A DNA stretch of 64,000 nt. It comes from Okeania sp. KiyG1 (GTDB taxonomy: Bacteria > Cyanobacteriota > Cyanobacteriia > Cyanobacteriales > Microcoleaceae). The notes below the pieces were generated by a model. The model was not told where the DNA came from and searched no databases. It saw only the letters and a list, made by a program, of their open reading frames with translations. The position numbers and the translations under genes are program-made. Of this stretch, positions 29,019-38,097 are shown one piece after another. Numbering within the stretch: the first letter of the stretch is position 1; every line of letters starts with the position of its first letter. The stretch covers positions 62,001 through 126,000 of the forward strand of contig NZ_BLZO01000060.1 of the NCBI RefSeq assembly GCF_014132355.1, in the 5' to 3' direction.

Positions 29019-31520
29019 ATGACTCACACTGCTGATAGATTCTACCTGAAGATTCAACAAGTTGAAAAAGTCTGCCTATTTGAACTTGCCTGGGGTAGAG
29101 GGCAACAATTAAGTGTCACTCTTCCTTATCCTGAAGAGCTTACCATATTTTATCAAGATTGGCAAACAAAATATCTGAGTTTTTATCATAGAGCCTTACG
29201 AGGAAGGGTAGTAAGTACAGGAACAATAATCAGACAAGTTGATTGGGAACAAAAATTGGTGCAAGCAGAAGCAAAACTTCTGTGTGAATTTCATCGTTGG
29301 CTACGACACGAAAAACTATATGAAATTAGAGCAATTATTGCTCAAGCAGCCAAACAAAAAACAGAGAATTTATTACCATCACAGCACAACACTCATGTAC
29401 CTACTATTGACATATTTCTAACTTGTAACTCCCAAGACTTATGTCGTTTACCCTGGGAAGTATGGGAAATTACAGAATTTGCTGCATCCAGTAAAATTAG
29501 AATAGTCCGCCAACCTATCAATATCCACTATACACCAGTCAATTATCAATCTAAACCCTGTCGAGGTAAAGCTAGGGTATTAGCAATACTTGGGGATGAT
29601 ACAGGTTTAAATTTCCAGGTAGATAGAGAAGCAGTAAAATCACTATCCCCAATAGCAGAAGTAGAGTTTGTGGGTTGGCAACCTCACGAAAGTCAAGCAG
29701 AGCTAAAAGACAAAATTGTCAAAGCCATAAAAGATGAACGTGGGTGGGATATCTTATTTTTCGCCGGACACAGTAATGAAAATCTGAATACAGGTGGGGA
29801 ACTAGCGATCGCTCCAGGCACATCTATATCGATGATCGAAATTGCTCAATCTTTAACTATAGCCAAACAGAGAGGTTTACAATTTGCCATCTTCAACTCC
29901 TGTAGTGGTTTAAGCATCGCTAACACTCTGATAGACTTAGGTTTAAGTCAAGTTGCCGTCATGCGAGAACCTATTCATAACCAAGTCGCCCAAGAATTCT
30001 TAGTGAGATTTCTACAAAGTCTAGCCGAATACAAAGATGTTCACGAATCATTATTATCAGCGTGTCAATTTTTAAAGCTAGAGAAAAATCTCACTTATCC
30101 TAGTACATATTTAATACCATCTTTGTTTTGCCACCCGGATGCTCCACTATTTCGTCTGCAACCATCTAGAATTAAAGACAAATGCAAACGGTGGTTACCT
30201 AGCAAACAAGAAGCGATGGCGCTCGGTGCATTAATTTTATGCAGTTGGCAATTATCAACTCAAAGTTTTTTAATTGAAAAGCGAGTATTAGTGCAAGCTA
30301 TGTATCGGCAATTTACCAACCAACTCGATCGCCAAAATTCGTCTCCCGTGCTATTAGTTGAAATCGACGAAGAGTCCATCAAAAAAGCCAAAATATCCGA
30401 TCCGAGACCTATGGATCGTAGCTACATAGCCAAAATCATCGATAGACTTACATCTATAAATGCCAAAATTATTGGTGTTGACTATCTATTCGATCGCCAT
30501 CAACCAAAAAACGACAAAAAATTATCTCGGACTCTGCGCTCATCCATAAAAAAACAAAATACTTGGTTTGTTTTAGCAACATCTCGTAATCAAGCTGGTG
30601 GTTGGTTTGAACCCTTACCAGAGTTAGCATCCCCAAATTGGCAACTACAGGGAGATACTTTTGTTATCGGTTATGACAGTTACGTTACCCATTTTACATT
30701 GTTACCAAGGCAATATTCTAGCAAGAGACCATTGCCTTTTTCTTATTGGCTAGCAGTTGCTCACTGGTTAAACTTTGAACAATCTGGAGAGTTGGTTCAA
30801 CCCCAGATTAATTCCTCAGATAACTGGGTATCTCAAGTCAAAAATCATATTAATCAGACCACAGGTGAATATAAATTTTTAGATTTATTTTCCCATTCAT
30901 CTCGCTTACAACCTTTAACTAAATTTTCCTATAAATTAGGGCAAATGTGGATGCATCCAATTCTAGATTTTTCTGTTCCCCCAGAAGCAGTTTTTCAACG
31001 TTTACCTGCTTGGCAACTTTTGGAAAGTAATGACTCCCCATTATTACCACTAACTACATTGGATAAACGTCCATCAATAGTGATTATTGCTGCTGGATAT
31101 AAGGATGCAGGATTAGTTGCTCCAGGTGGAGACAGTTTTCCTTTACCTGCTGCCGTTGGTTACTGGCGTTCTCAACATCCTGCAAACCCAAGTAAGGTAT
31201 TCACCGGGGGTGAAATTCATGCTTATATGGTTCATCATTTGCTCAATCAAAGATTAGTTATACCTATTCCTAATTTATGGTTAATTTTATTAGCTGCTTT
31301 GTTAGGAAAAGGAACAGTATTGGTGTTAGGAAATAGTACGAAAACTCAAAAACAGGAAATTATTCTGTTATTGTTTTTATTGACTATAATTTATGCATTA
31401 GCGAGTCTACAAATTTATATTTCAGCAGCAATTTTATTACCTTGGTTGTTGCCTAGTCTAACATTTTGGATTTATATCTTTTTATATTTGATTAACCGTA
31501 AGTCAAGTTATTTGAATTGA
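29019..31520 (+). CDS. CHAT-CHASE2 membrane protein (caspase-like protease domain plus extracytoplasmic sensor)
   Basis: This 833-residue protein has an N-terminal region (residues 1-130) and then a CHAT domain at about 130-385. The expected His is in FFAGHSNEN (about 248-256) and the Cys in IFNSCSGLS (about 292-299), the caspase-like dyad. A membrane helix near 400-415 (ALGALILCSWQL) is followed by a CHASE2 domain at about 425-740 (LLVEIDEESIKKAK, IGVDYLFDRH, VVIIAAGYKDAG-type) and three C-terminal helices at about 755-830. Such proteins are inferred to release or restrain a cytoplasmic protease in response to an outside signal. Substrates are unknown. It converges with the STAND gene (96 bases between stops). 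Confidence 0.88.
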   Translation: MTHTADRFYLKIQQVEKVCLFELAWGRGQQLSVTLPYPEELTIFYQDWQTKYLSFYHRALRGRVVSTGTIIRQVDWEQKLVQAEAKLLCEFHRWLRHEKLYEIRAIIAQAAKQKTENLLPSQHNTHVPTIDIFLTCNSQDLCRLPWEVWEITEFAASSKIRIVRQPINIHYTPVNYQSKPCRGKARVLAILGDDTGLNFQVDREAVKSLSPIAEVEFVGWQPHESQAELKDKIVKAIKDERGWDILFFAGHSNENLNTGGELAIAPGTSISMIEIAQSLTIAKQRGLQFAIFNSCSGLSIANTLIDLGLSQVAVMREPIHNQVAQEFLVRFLQSLAEYKDVHESLLSACQFLKLEKNLTYPSTYLIPSLFCHPDAPLFRLQPSRIKDKCKRWLPSKQEAMALGALILCSWQLSTQSFLIEKRVLVQAMYRQFTNQLDRQNSSPVLLVEIDEESIKKAKISDPRPMDRSYIAKIIDRLTSINAKIIGVDYLFDRHQPKNDKKLSRTLRSSIKKQNTWFVLATSRNQAGGWFEPLPELASPNWQLQGDTFVIGYDSYVTHFTLLPRQYSSKRPLPFSYWLAVAHWLNFEQSGELVQPQINSSDNWVSQVKNHINQTTGEYKFLDLFSHSSRLQPLTKFSYKLGQMWMHPILDFSVPPEAVFQRLPAWQLLESNDSPLLPLTTLDKRPSIVIIAAGYKDAGLVAPGGDSFPLPAAVGYWRSQHPANPSKVFTGGEIHAYMVHHLLNQRLVIPIPNLWLILLAALLGKGTVLVLGNSTKTQKQEIILLLFLLTIIYALASLQIYISAAILLPWLLPSLTFWIYIFLYLINRKSSYLN

Positions 31521-31616
31521 GGTTTTATATTATTTTGAAAAAATGGTAACTGCCTAGCTAGTAGTAATTGAGGCTAGAAAAATAGTCTATATTTGCTCTT
31601 CAGTAGCAATCAACAT

Positions 31617-34600
31617 TTATCTTTCAAATTGCTCTATAGCCTCGTAAAATCCATAGTTTTCATGTAAAATCATATCATCAAAAATATCAAGGCATAGTGA
31701 TTTTAAATCTTTGTCTGTAGTGTAGCTGTACATACGAATTAGTAATTTACTTACAATCTTCATACCATAACTATAAGTATCTGAAATTTTTATGAACTTT
31801 TCAAATACTGATAAAGTAATTAATTCTGGAAGTTTAGCTGTTGTTTTTTCCATAGCATGAATTAAATCACCAACTTTATCTTTAAATGCTTTACTATCAA
31901 CAAAAGCTTCAACTAGATGAATGTAATCACCTAATTCTTCTCCTTCAAATTTAAAGAAGCAAGTTGCTGCTTGAGCGCGGACTTTTTCATCAGAGTCATT
32001 GAAAAGTTGAATTAGACTCTTTTCACAAAATTCACGAAAATATGCCGACCGAAAATATGCAACAAATATTTCTGCTGCTGAAAGTCGATGGTTTTCTGTC
32101 CCTGAAAGACAACGTTTTGCTAAGTCATTTGCTTCTTCATTTACTAATGATAATAAACAAGCTTTTCTAGCTCCTACTCTAACTACCTCTAGTAATTCAG
32201 AAGTAATCATTTGTTCTAACAATGGTTTTAATTCCTGAAAGTGTGTTTGTAGAGCGTAGTACAAAAAATCTTCAACTGTTCTTGTTTCTAAAAGTTCTTT
32301 GTCGTCCGTTTTACAAAGTTCTAAAAATAGCCTAACAGCTATATCTCTGTCATAATTCAACATTGCTGTTAATACAGTGGCAGCACATGACCTGACAGCA
32401 GTAGAAGGGTCTTTAACTATTTGTTCTAAAGCAGTTGAAAAGTGTAAAGCGCGACTCTTATCTGCAAAAATTAACTTAGCTATAGAATATACAGCACGAC
32501 CTCTGTTAGAATTAATCCCCACCCCTAAAATATCTTCTCGGTTATCAAAATTGCTACTGTTAGTCTGAGTTTTCCATAACTTTCGAGTTTTCCATAACTC
32601 TGTTGATGGGTCTGGGTCATTCAAAGCATAATAAATCAGAATATCAAAATCTGAAACTGTCCAAGGCAACCCCGGTAGTTTCTCAAATAACCAACTAATT
32701 GATTTACCACAGGGGTGTTGTGGTAATTGATGACAATGCTGACAAACACTCCGGACTACTTCTATATGAACACTTTCTTCTGTCTCAGCAATTCCTTGTA
32801 AAACAGCATTAAAGTATGAATAGTTGGTATCGTTGGGAAATTGTTTGATTAGAGAAGCAAAACGTAATGGCTCTTGCTTAACCTGTTTTTCCAAAACTCT
32901 TGATAGCTCACCTGCTCCTCCTTTGCCATTTTTAAATTCTGAAATATCATCATTATTATAGGTAGCGATCGCTTCGAGCCACTCTTGGTTAGTCATTTTT
33001 TCTGCTTCCTCTTCAGGAATTGGAGAACCTATTGTATAAACTACTGGACTTTCCGGCGGCTCAATTTTTCCAGGTGTTTCTATCCAACCTATAGATATAA
33101 ATTTGCATTCTAGCTCCTGTAATTTTCGGGTAATTGTTTCACTGTGTCGAGAAAGAGCGATACCACTAAGCAATACATATTGACCATATCCTCTAGAATG
33201 CAATAAAAATTTACGTCTATAATAGAGAAATTCGCGTTGCTGAATTAAGGTATAAAAGTAAAAATTGAACAATCTCGAATATTTGTTATTCAATAGTTTA
33301 GCAATTACCAACAAATACAAATCATACCCAGAATCAGCAACGCCAAATTTGTAATCTTTTTCCCATACAGGATGCTTATTTAGAAGAGTTGTTTCTAATT
33401 TCTTCAAACATTCCTCCGAACAATAAGGAGTAGTTGCCTCCAGCAATTCCCTACTTGCCCAAAAACTTTCTCCAAAATTACTTCTAAGAGTTAAATAACC
33501 TGTCTTGAACCTTGTGGGTAGTTCGCACAGATAATTAATAGCTTCATCAGCAAATCTTTTCCCATTTGCCGTATAAGCACGAATTAACAAGTATTGAATT
33601 GTTTCAAATTTTGAATAATATAACTGCTCTTTGACAATAGGAACAAAACTTTCAGGCTGATTAGCTGCTAAACTCACGAGTGCAATTTCTATAGCGTTAA
33701 GTAGCATTACATCACTAGCACTATAGCTACTACCATAAATACGATGTTGCCAAACTGCATCTTTCCATGGCACATCGTTTTCCTTGTCTGCTGTTAATTC
33801 CATCACCTGAATCATAAAAGGAAGAACATTTTCAACAAAAGCTTCAGGAGAATTTTTGGCACTATCCATGAAAATTCGTTGAGCAAATTGGCTATTGGGA
33901 ATCGTGCCATTTCTGGAGTCAAAGGGATCGGGCTGATTATTGGCAAGACTAATAATCAAGCGTCGATTCAGATAATGACCAATGACCTCACAACTCCAGT
34001 CTGGATGCTTTTTTGGCAAAGAATAAATTAGATTCCAGAAATCACTCTTTAAAGTAATAGGATCTTTCACCTCATCAAGAATACCTTCATCAATTAGCCG
34101 TAGAAATAGTTCAAAAAATCCTCGCCCTGCACCAATATCAGCTCTATGCACTAAGATAATCAGACGTTTTTGCCAAGCATCCGATACACCTATATATGGC
34201 TCCACTATTTCTGCGACTCGATCTGGAAGTTGTCTTTGGATTCTTGATAACAGAATATTTAGGCGATCTATCAACTCCTCATCACCACTATTCAACCAGT
34301 CATGGATAACATTGAGACTATCAAGCAATTTAAACCAACTTACAGAATAAAAAATCTGCCAAACTTTATTTTTGAGGGGATATGAGTCATCTAGCAGAGG
34401 AGCAATAATTTCCCATTCCTCTTGTTGAGGATCTTCTAGGTTGATAAGTAGAGCTAATGCTAATTCCTTTATATGAAACCGAATATCTGAACTGGTCAGT
34501 AATTCTTTCAGGTCATTAAGATAAAGCTCAAAGTCACTATCTCTTTCATGCAAAAGAATTTGCCTAACTTGAGCGCGTCGGAATAGATGTTGTTCGTCAC

Positions 34601-36362
34601 TTCTGAGAAATGACAGTAAATTAGTTCCACTCGCAGAAAAATTATCAGCAAATGCGTAGTCAAAAAAACTTTCGTGAAAAAAGGAGATACGTTTATTATC
34701 TCTAATCAGAATATGTTCGGATATCATAAAGTTAACAGTGTCTTCAAAACCACGAACAGTTGTTTTAGGTGCAGATAAAGTTTGCTTTTCACTCATATAT
34801 TCAGAAAGAGCATCAATTACCTGCTTCCATTCTTTTTGAATTGAATCTCCAAGACGCTCTCTCAAATTATTCCTTTTACTCTGACAAAATTCATCGAATA
34901 AATCTTTCGCAGTTTTAAAACTAAGAACGTTGATAGTCTTATCCTCTATTATTTCTGCTAACAAACTTAAATGTAGAGGAATTGATAATAAATCTAGCTG
35001 TTTTTGATTCAATCTTGCTACACCCAAACCTAATTTGCTACATATCTCCTTGACCTTTGTATGAGTCAACTTGTTTACAGAGACAGTTTCTACAATTCCC
35101 TCCTTATCTGTTAAGCGTCTGATTCGGGAATCATTATCTACATCAAATTTTCGGCAAGCCAGAAGTAAGCGCATCTTCGGAAATTTTTGGGCCTGTTTAA
35201 TAATTAGATCGATACAGTCAAAGAAACTAGAATTACGTCCTGAAGCCTGACTAACGGCATCAACTTGATCTATTATCAGTACACAATCACGATCCTGAGC
35301 AACTCCTGCTAATACAATACTAGGAGACTCAGGCAAACCTAACTGTTGGCCAAGAGAATCAGGAAATTGTGTAGGTTGTAGGCGATCTATACGGAAAGCA
35401 AGTATTGGCAAAGGTCTGTTTTTTAGTCCTTCCACAACTTGAGCTATAACACCACTTTTACCAACTCCTGCTTCTCCTGTTAATAACACACCTCGCTTTT
35501 TCCTATCTTGAGAGGTTAACTTATCGACAACAATACTCACCTCATCTCTGGGAATAATTTCTCCAGCAATATTCTCATCTTCAAATCTATCAAGGTATAT
35601 CTCATTAACCTTTTTAACAACTTCTAAAACATGAGGATCTTTATGCCATTCTCGCCTCCGATATTTTCGTTCTACTGTTAAATAGTGCCAGATATCGTAT
35701 GAAGTTAACTCTTGATGGATTTTTTCCAAAGCTAATTCTGCTAGTTCACACCTGATTGTTTTTGGATCGCCTTCTACTAAAGAAGCTATACGGTTCTCAA
35801 TAGTATCAACAAGAAAATTTTCAGCAACTGTTTCAACATAAACCCTCTTGAGTGCTTCGTAAGCTTCTTTTTCAGAGGAATTCCACTTTTTGCAGAGTGT
35901 TTGAAATTTACTATACCAGTCTTGATTATTTTTATTTTTACCAGATGATTCTTTCTTAAAATGTTCCTCTTTCTTCAAACATTTTTCCTCAAATTCTTCA
36001 AATGAAATTGAGCTTCTTGCCCGGTAAGCTAGTTCCTCTAGTTCATCTGCGGCTTGAGTAGAAGTAAAAACACAATCAATATCTAGATTTTCTAGGGCTT
36101 TCCAAAAATCTGATAATACATGAGTTTCTTTGTCTTCCAAAGCACTGAGAGTCCATCGTCCACGGCCTGTTATTTGTCGCTTTACTTGATAACATTTCAT
36201 TCGACTTCCTTGACGCACAAAAAATTCAAAAGCATCCTCACCAGGTTTTTCTAGTCGGATAGATTCAGCTTTCTCAGTCATAACATCAAGCATACAGTAG
36301 ACCATCCAAAAAACTTCGTAACGGTTTCCTAATTTGTCAGCAGCACCACCAGGTAAGGGCAT
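31617..36362 (-). CDS. Giant STAND-type NTPase with N-terminal nuclease-like domain (Avs-like)
   Basis: This is a 1581-residue protein. Residues 1-100 resemble the PD-(D/E)xK endonuclease domain of Cap4/DUF4297 type: GGAADKLGNRYE, then EDAFEFFV and YQVKRQ (candidate acidic residues and QxK near 38-61). An NTPase follows with Walker A LLTGEAGVGKS near 293-303, Walker B VLIIDQVDAVS near 358-368, and sensor-like LLLACRKFDVDND. The last 1000 residues are helical repeats (RSCAATVL, KVRAQAATCFF) like HEAT repeats. This order matches antiphage Avs/STAND proteins, where the C-terminal part senses a phage protein and the nuclease then acts. Single gene, no partner on its strand. The nuclease call is by eye. 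Confidence 0.8.
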   Translation of the reverse strand: MPLPGGAADKLGNRYEVFWMVYCMLDVMTEKAESIRLEKPGEDAFEFFVRQGSRMKCYQVKRQITGRGRWTLSALEDKETHVLSDFWKALENLDIDCVFTSTQAADELEELAYRARSSISFEEFEEKCLKKEEHFKKESSGKNKNNQDWYSKFQTLCKKWNSSEKEAYEALKRVYVETVAENFLVDTIENRIASLVEGDPKTIRCELAELALEKIHQELTSYDIWHYLTVERKYRRREWHKDPHVLEVVKKVNEIYLDRFEDENIAGEIIPRDEVSIVVDKLTSQDRKKRGVLLTGEAGVGKSGVIAQVVEGLKNRPLPILAFRIDRLQPTQFPDSLGQQLGLPESPSIVLAGVAQDRDCVLIIDQVDAVSQASGRNSSFFDCIDLIIKQAQKFPKMRLLLACRKFDVDNDSRIRRLTDKEGIVETVSVNKLTHTKVKEICSKLGLGVARLNQKQLDLLSIPLHLSLLAEIIEDKTINVLSFKTAKDLFDEFCQSKRNNLRERLGDSIQKEWKQVIDALSEYMSEKQTLSAPKTTVRGFEDTVNFMISEHILIRDNKRISFFHESFFDYAFADNFSASGTNLLSFLRSDEQHLFRRAQVRQILLHERDSDFELYLNDLKELLTSSDIRFHIKELALALLINLEDPQQEEWEIIAPLLDDSYPLKNKVWQIFYSVSWFKLLDSLNVIHDWLNSGDEELIDRLNILLSRIQRQLPDRVAEIVEPYIGVSDAWQKRLIILVHRADIGAGRGFFELFLRLIDEGILDEVKDPITLKSDFWNLIYSLPKKHPDWSCEVIGHYLNRRLIISLANNQPDPFDSRNGTIPNSQFAQRIFMDSAKNSPEAFVENVLPFMIQVMELTADKENDVPWKDAVWQHRIYGSSYSASDVMLLNAIEIALVSLAANQPESFVPIVKEQLYYSKFETIQYLLIRAYTANGKRFADEAINYLCELPTRFKTGYLTLRSNFGESFWASRELLEATTPYCSEECLKKLETTLLNKHPVWEKDYKFGVADSGYDLYLLVIAKLLNNKYSRLFNFYFYTLIQQREFLYYRRKFLLHSRGYGQYVLLSGIALSRHSETITRKLQELECKFISIGWIETPGKIEPPESPVVYTIGSPIPEEEAEKMTNQEWLEAIATYNNDDISEFKNGKGGAGELSRVLEKQVKQEPLRFASLIKQFPNDTNYSYFNAVLQGIAETEESVHIEVVRSVCQHCHQLPQHPCGKSISWLFEKLPGLPWTVSDFDILIYYALNDPDPSTELWKTRKLWKTQTNSSNFDNREDILGVGINSNRGRAVYSIAKLIFADKSRALHFSTALEQIVKDPSTAVRSCAATVLTAMLNYDRDIAVRLFLELCKTDDKELLETRTVEDFLYYALQTHFQELKPLLEQMITSELLEVVRVGARKACLLSLVNEEANDLAKRCLSGTENHRLSAAEIFVAYFRSAYFREFCEKSLIQLFNDSDEKVRAQAATCFFKFEGEELGDYIHLVEAFVDSKAFKDKVGDLIHAMEKTTAKLPELITLSVFEKFIKISDTYSYGMKIVSKLLIRMYSYTTDKDLKSLCLDIFDDMILHENYGFYEAIEQFER

Positions 36363-36461
36363 AAAAATTTTACTCCTTTACTCACAAATATAGAAATAGT
36401 ATAGTATAGAAATAATTGAGGCCAACATTTAAACCTAGAAGTTTACTTTCCTCTCTAGCCA

Positions 36462-36485
36462 AGCCAAGAAATAAGTTTCTTGGCT
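36462..36485. promoter_or_regulatory. Perfect hairpin upstream of the STAND gene
   Basis: AGCCAAGAAA, loop TAAG, TTTCTTGGCT: a perfect 10-bp stem about 100 bases before the minus-strand ATG at 36362. No T-run follows on either strand, so it is more likely an operator or leader stem than a terminator. Confidence 0.4.
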
Positions 36486-36595
36486 CATAGCAATAGCATA
36501 AGTCATCTAAAGATTGCTAAAAATAACTGATTTATTATGACTAATTAATGATACTCGATATAAGTATTCAACCGGATTTGATATAAGAGGCTGAA

Positions 36596-37231
36596 ATGTT
36601 GAATTTCGTAGAAGGTTTACAACAGTTAGAAAAATTGATAAATGAAGATAAATTCGGCTCCATTGATGCCGATAAAATTTTTGTTATTGGCGGTATTAGT
36701 TGGCAGATTTATGAACAGTTATTGGAGAATTTACAAGATAATTCTTGTTGGCGCATTACTTTTTTAGAGGGGTGTTTAGAAATTATGTCGCCGAGTCGTC
36801 GCCATGAAATTATTAAAAGTAATATTGGTCGATTATTAGAAGTCTATTTTGAGGAAAGTCGCATCCGTTTTTATGGCTTAGGTTCCACTACTTTTCGGTC
36901 TCAAGCAACAGTTAGGGGTATTGAGCCGGATGAATGTTACTGTCTTTTTAGTAATAAAAATATTCCCGATTTAGCTATTGAGGTTGTAATTACCAGTGGT
37001 GGTATTAATGCTTTAGAAGTTTATCAAGGTTTAGGAGTTTCTGAAGTGTGGTTTTGGCAGAATGGAAGTTTTTCTATCTATTACTTAAATCAGGGAAAAT
37101 ATGAGCAGGCAGTTAGGAGTAATTTATTACCTTTGTTAGATATAGAATTGTTAGCAAGTTATGTTGAATCTGATGAACCTTTTGATGCTGTTTTAGAGTT
37201 TAGGCAACAAATTCGTGAGAGTTTTTCAGTT

Positions 37232-37234
<3 letters not shown>
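36596..37234 (+). CDS. Uma2-family (DUF820) putative PD-(D/E)xK nuclease
   Basis: This 212-residue protein has RITFLEGCLEIMSPSRRHE (first conserved block), SNIGRLLEVYFEESRIRFYGLGSTTFR, IEPDECYCLF, IPDLAIEVVITSGG (metal-binding Asp and Glu) and YQGLGVSEVWFWQNG. This is the full Uma2 pattern. The family is hugely expanded in cyanobacteria, has a restriction-endonuclease fold and no settled role. The last Lys of the motif is replaced or displaced: the usual position reads ALEVYQGLGVSEVW. A family E half end lies just upstream (36557-36580), and a family C element starts on its stop codon. Confidence 0.85.
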
Positions 37235-37488
<254 letters not shown>

Positions 37489-37490
37489 AC

Positions 37491-37984
37491 TTAAACATTA
37501 GTTTGCCGTAGTAGAAACTCTTGATAAGCTTGATTAATAATTTGCATTTTTGAAATAGCTTCCTTATTCCTATTCACATCTGGATGATATTGTCTAGCCA
37601 AACGATGATAAGCCAATTTCACAGTTTCCCCATCCGCATTTGGTGTTACACCCAATATTTCCCACCACTCCCCAGATAAAAATTCGACACCATCCCACAT
37701 TATCTGATGCCAAATTTTAATATTCTTGCCATCTCCCCCACTCACCAAACACCCATCACCGGAAAAAGCTACTGGATAACAACCAGCCAAAGTTTGCAAA
37801 AGTTCTCCACTAGGCAAACCCCAAATTTTCACTGTGCCATCCTGACTACCACTAGCAAGCATTTTTCCATTACCACTAATAGCAATAGAAAAAATCGGTG
37901 CTGAATGACCGACCAAACTACAAACTAAGGAGTCTGTTTCGAGATTCCAAAGTTTGACCGTAAAATCTGTACTGCTCCATAAAA
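37491..37984 (-). pseudogene. 3' part of a WD40-DnaJ gene, cut by a tnpB element
   Basis: Minus-strand reading from about 37984 gives WSSTDFTVKLWNLETDSLVC, then VGHSAPIFSIAISGNGKMLASGSQDGTVKIW (WD40 repeat). A degenerate repeat and a C-terminal J domain follow (EWWEILGVTPNADGETVKLAYHRLARQYHPDVNRNKEA), with the HPD motif intact. The upstream side runs straight into the right end of the element at 37985-40118. The last 60 residues would be a functional J domain, but no start remains except internal ATGs. The likely 5' end lies at 40120-40237 on the other side of the element. Confidence 0.75.
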
Positions 37985-38097
37985 CTGATACAAAGCGTTA
38001 CATAACGTAACCACCCGATGTTTACTTCCTGCTTTCCTGCGGAATGCTGCGCAAACAAGTGAGGCCGTCGGCGGTTACTCATCCACAGGCATTCATG

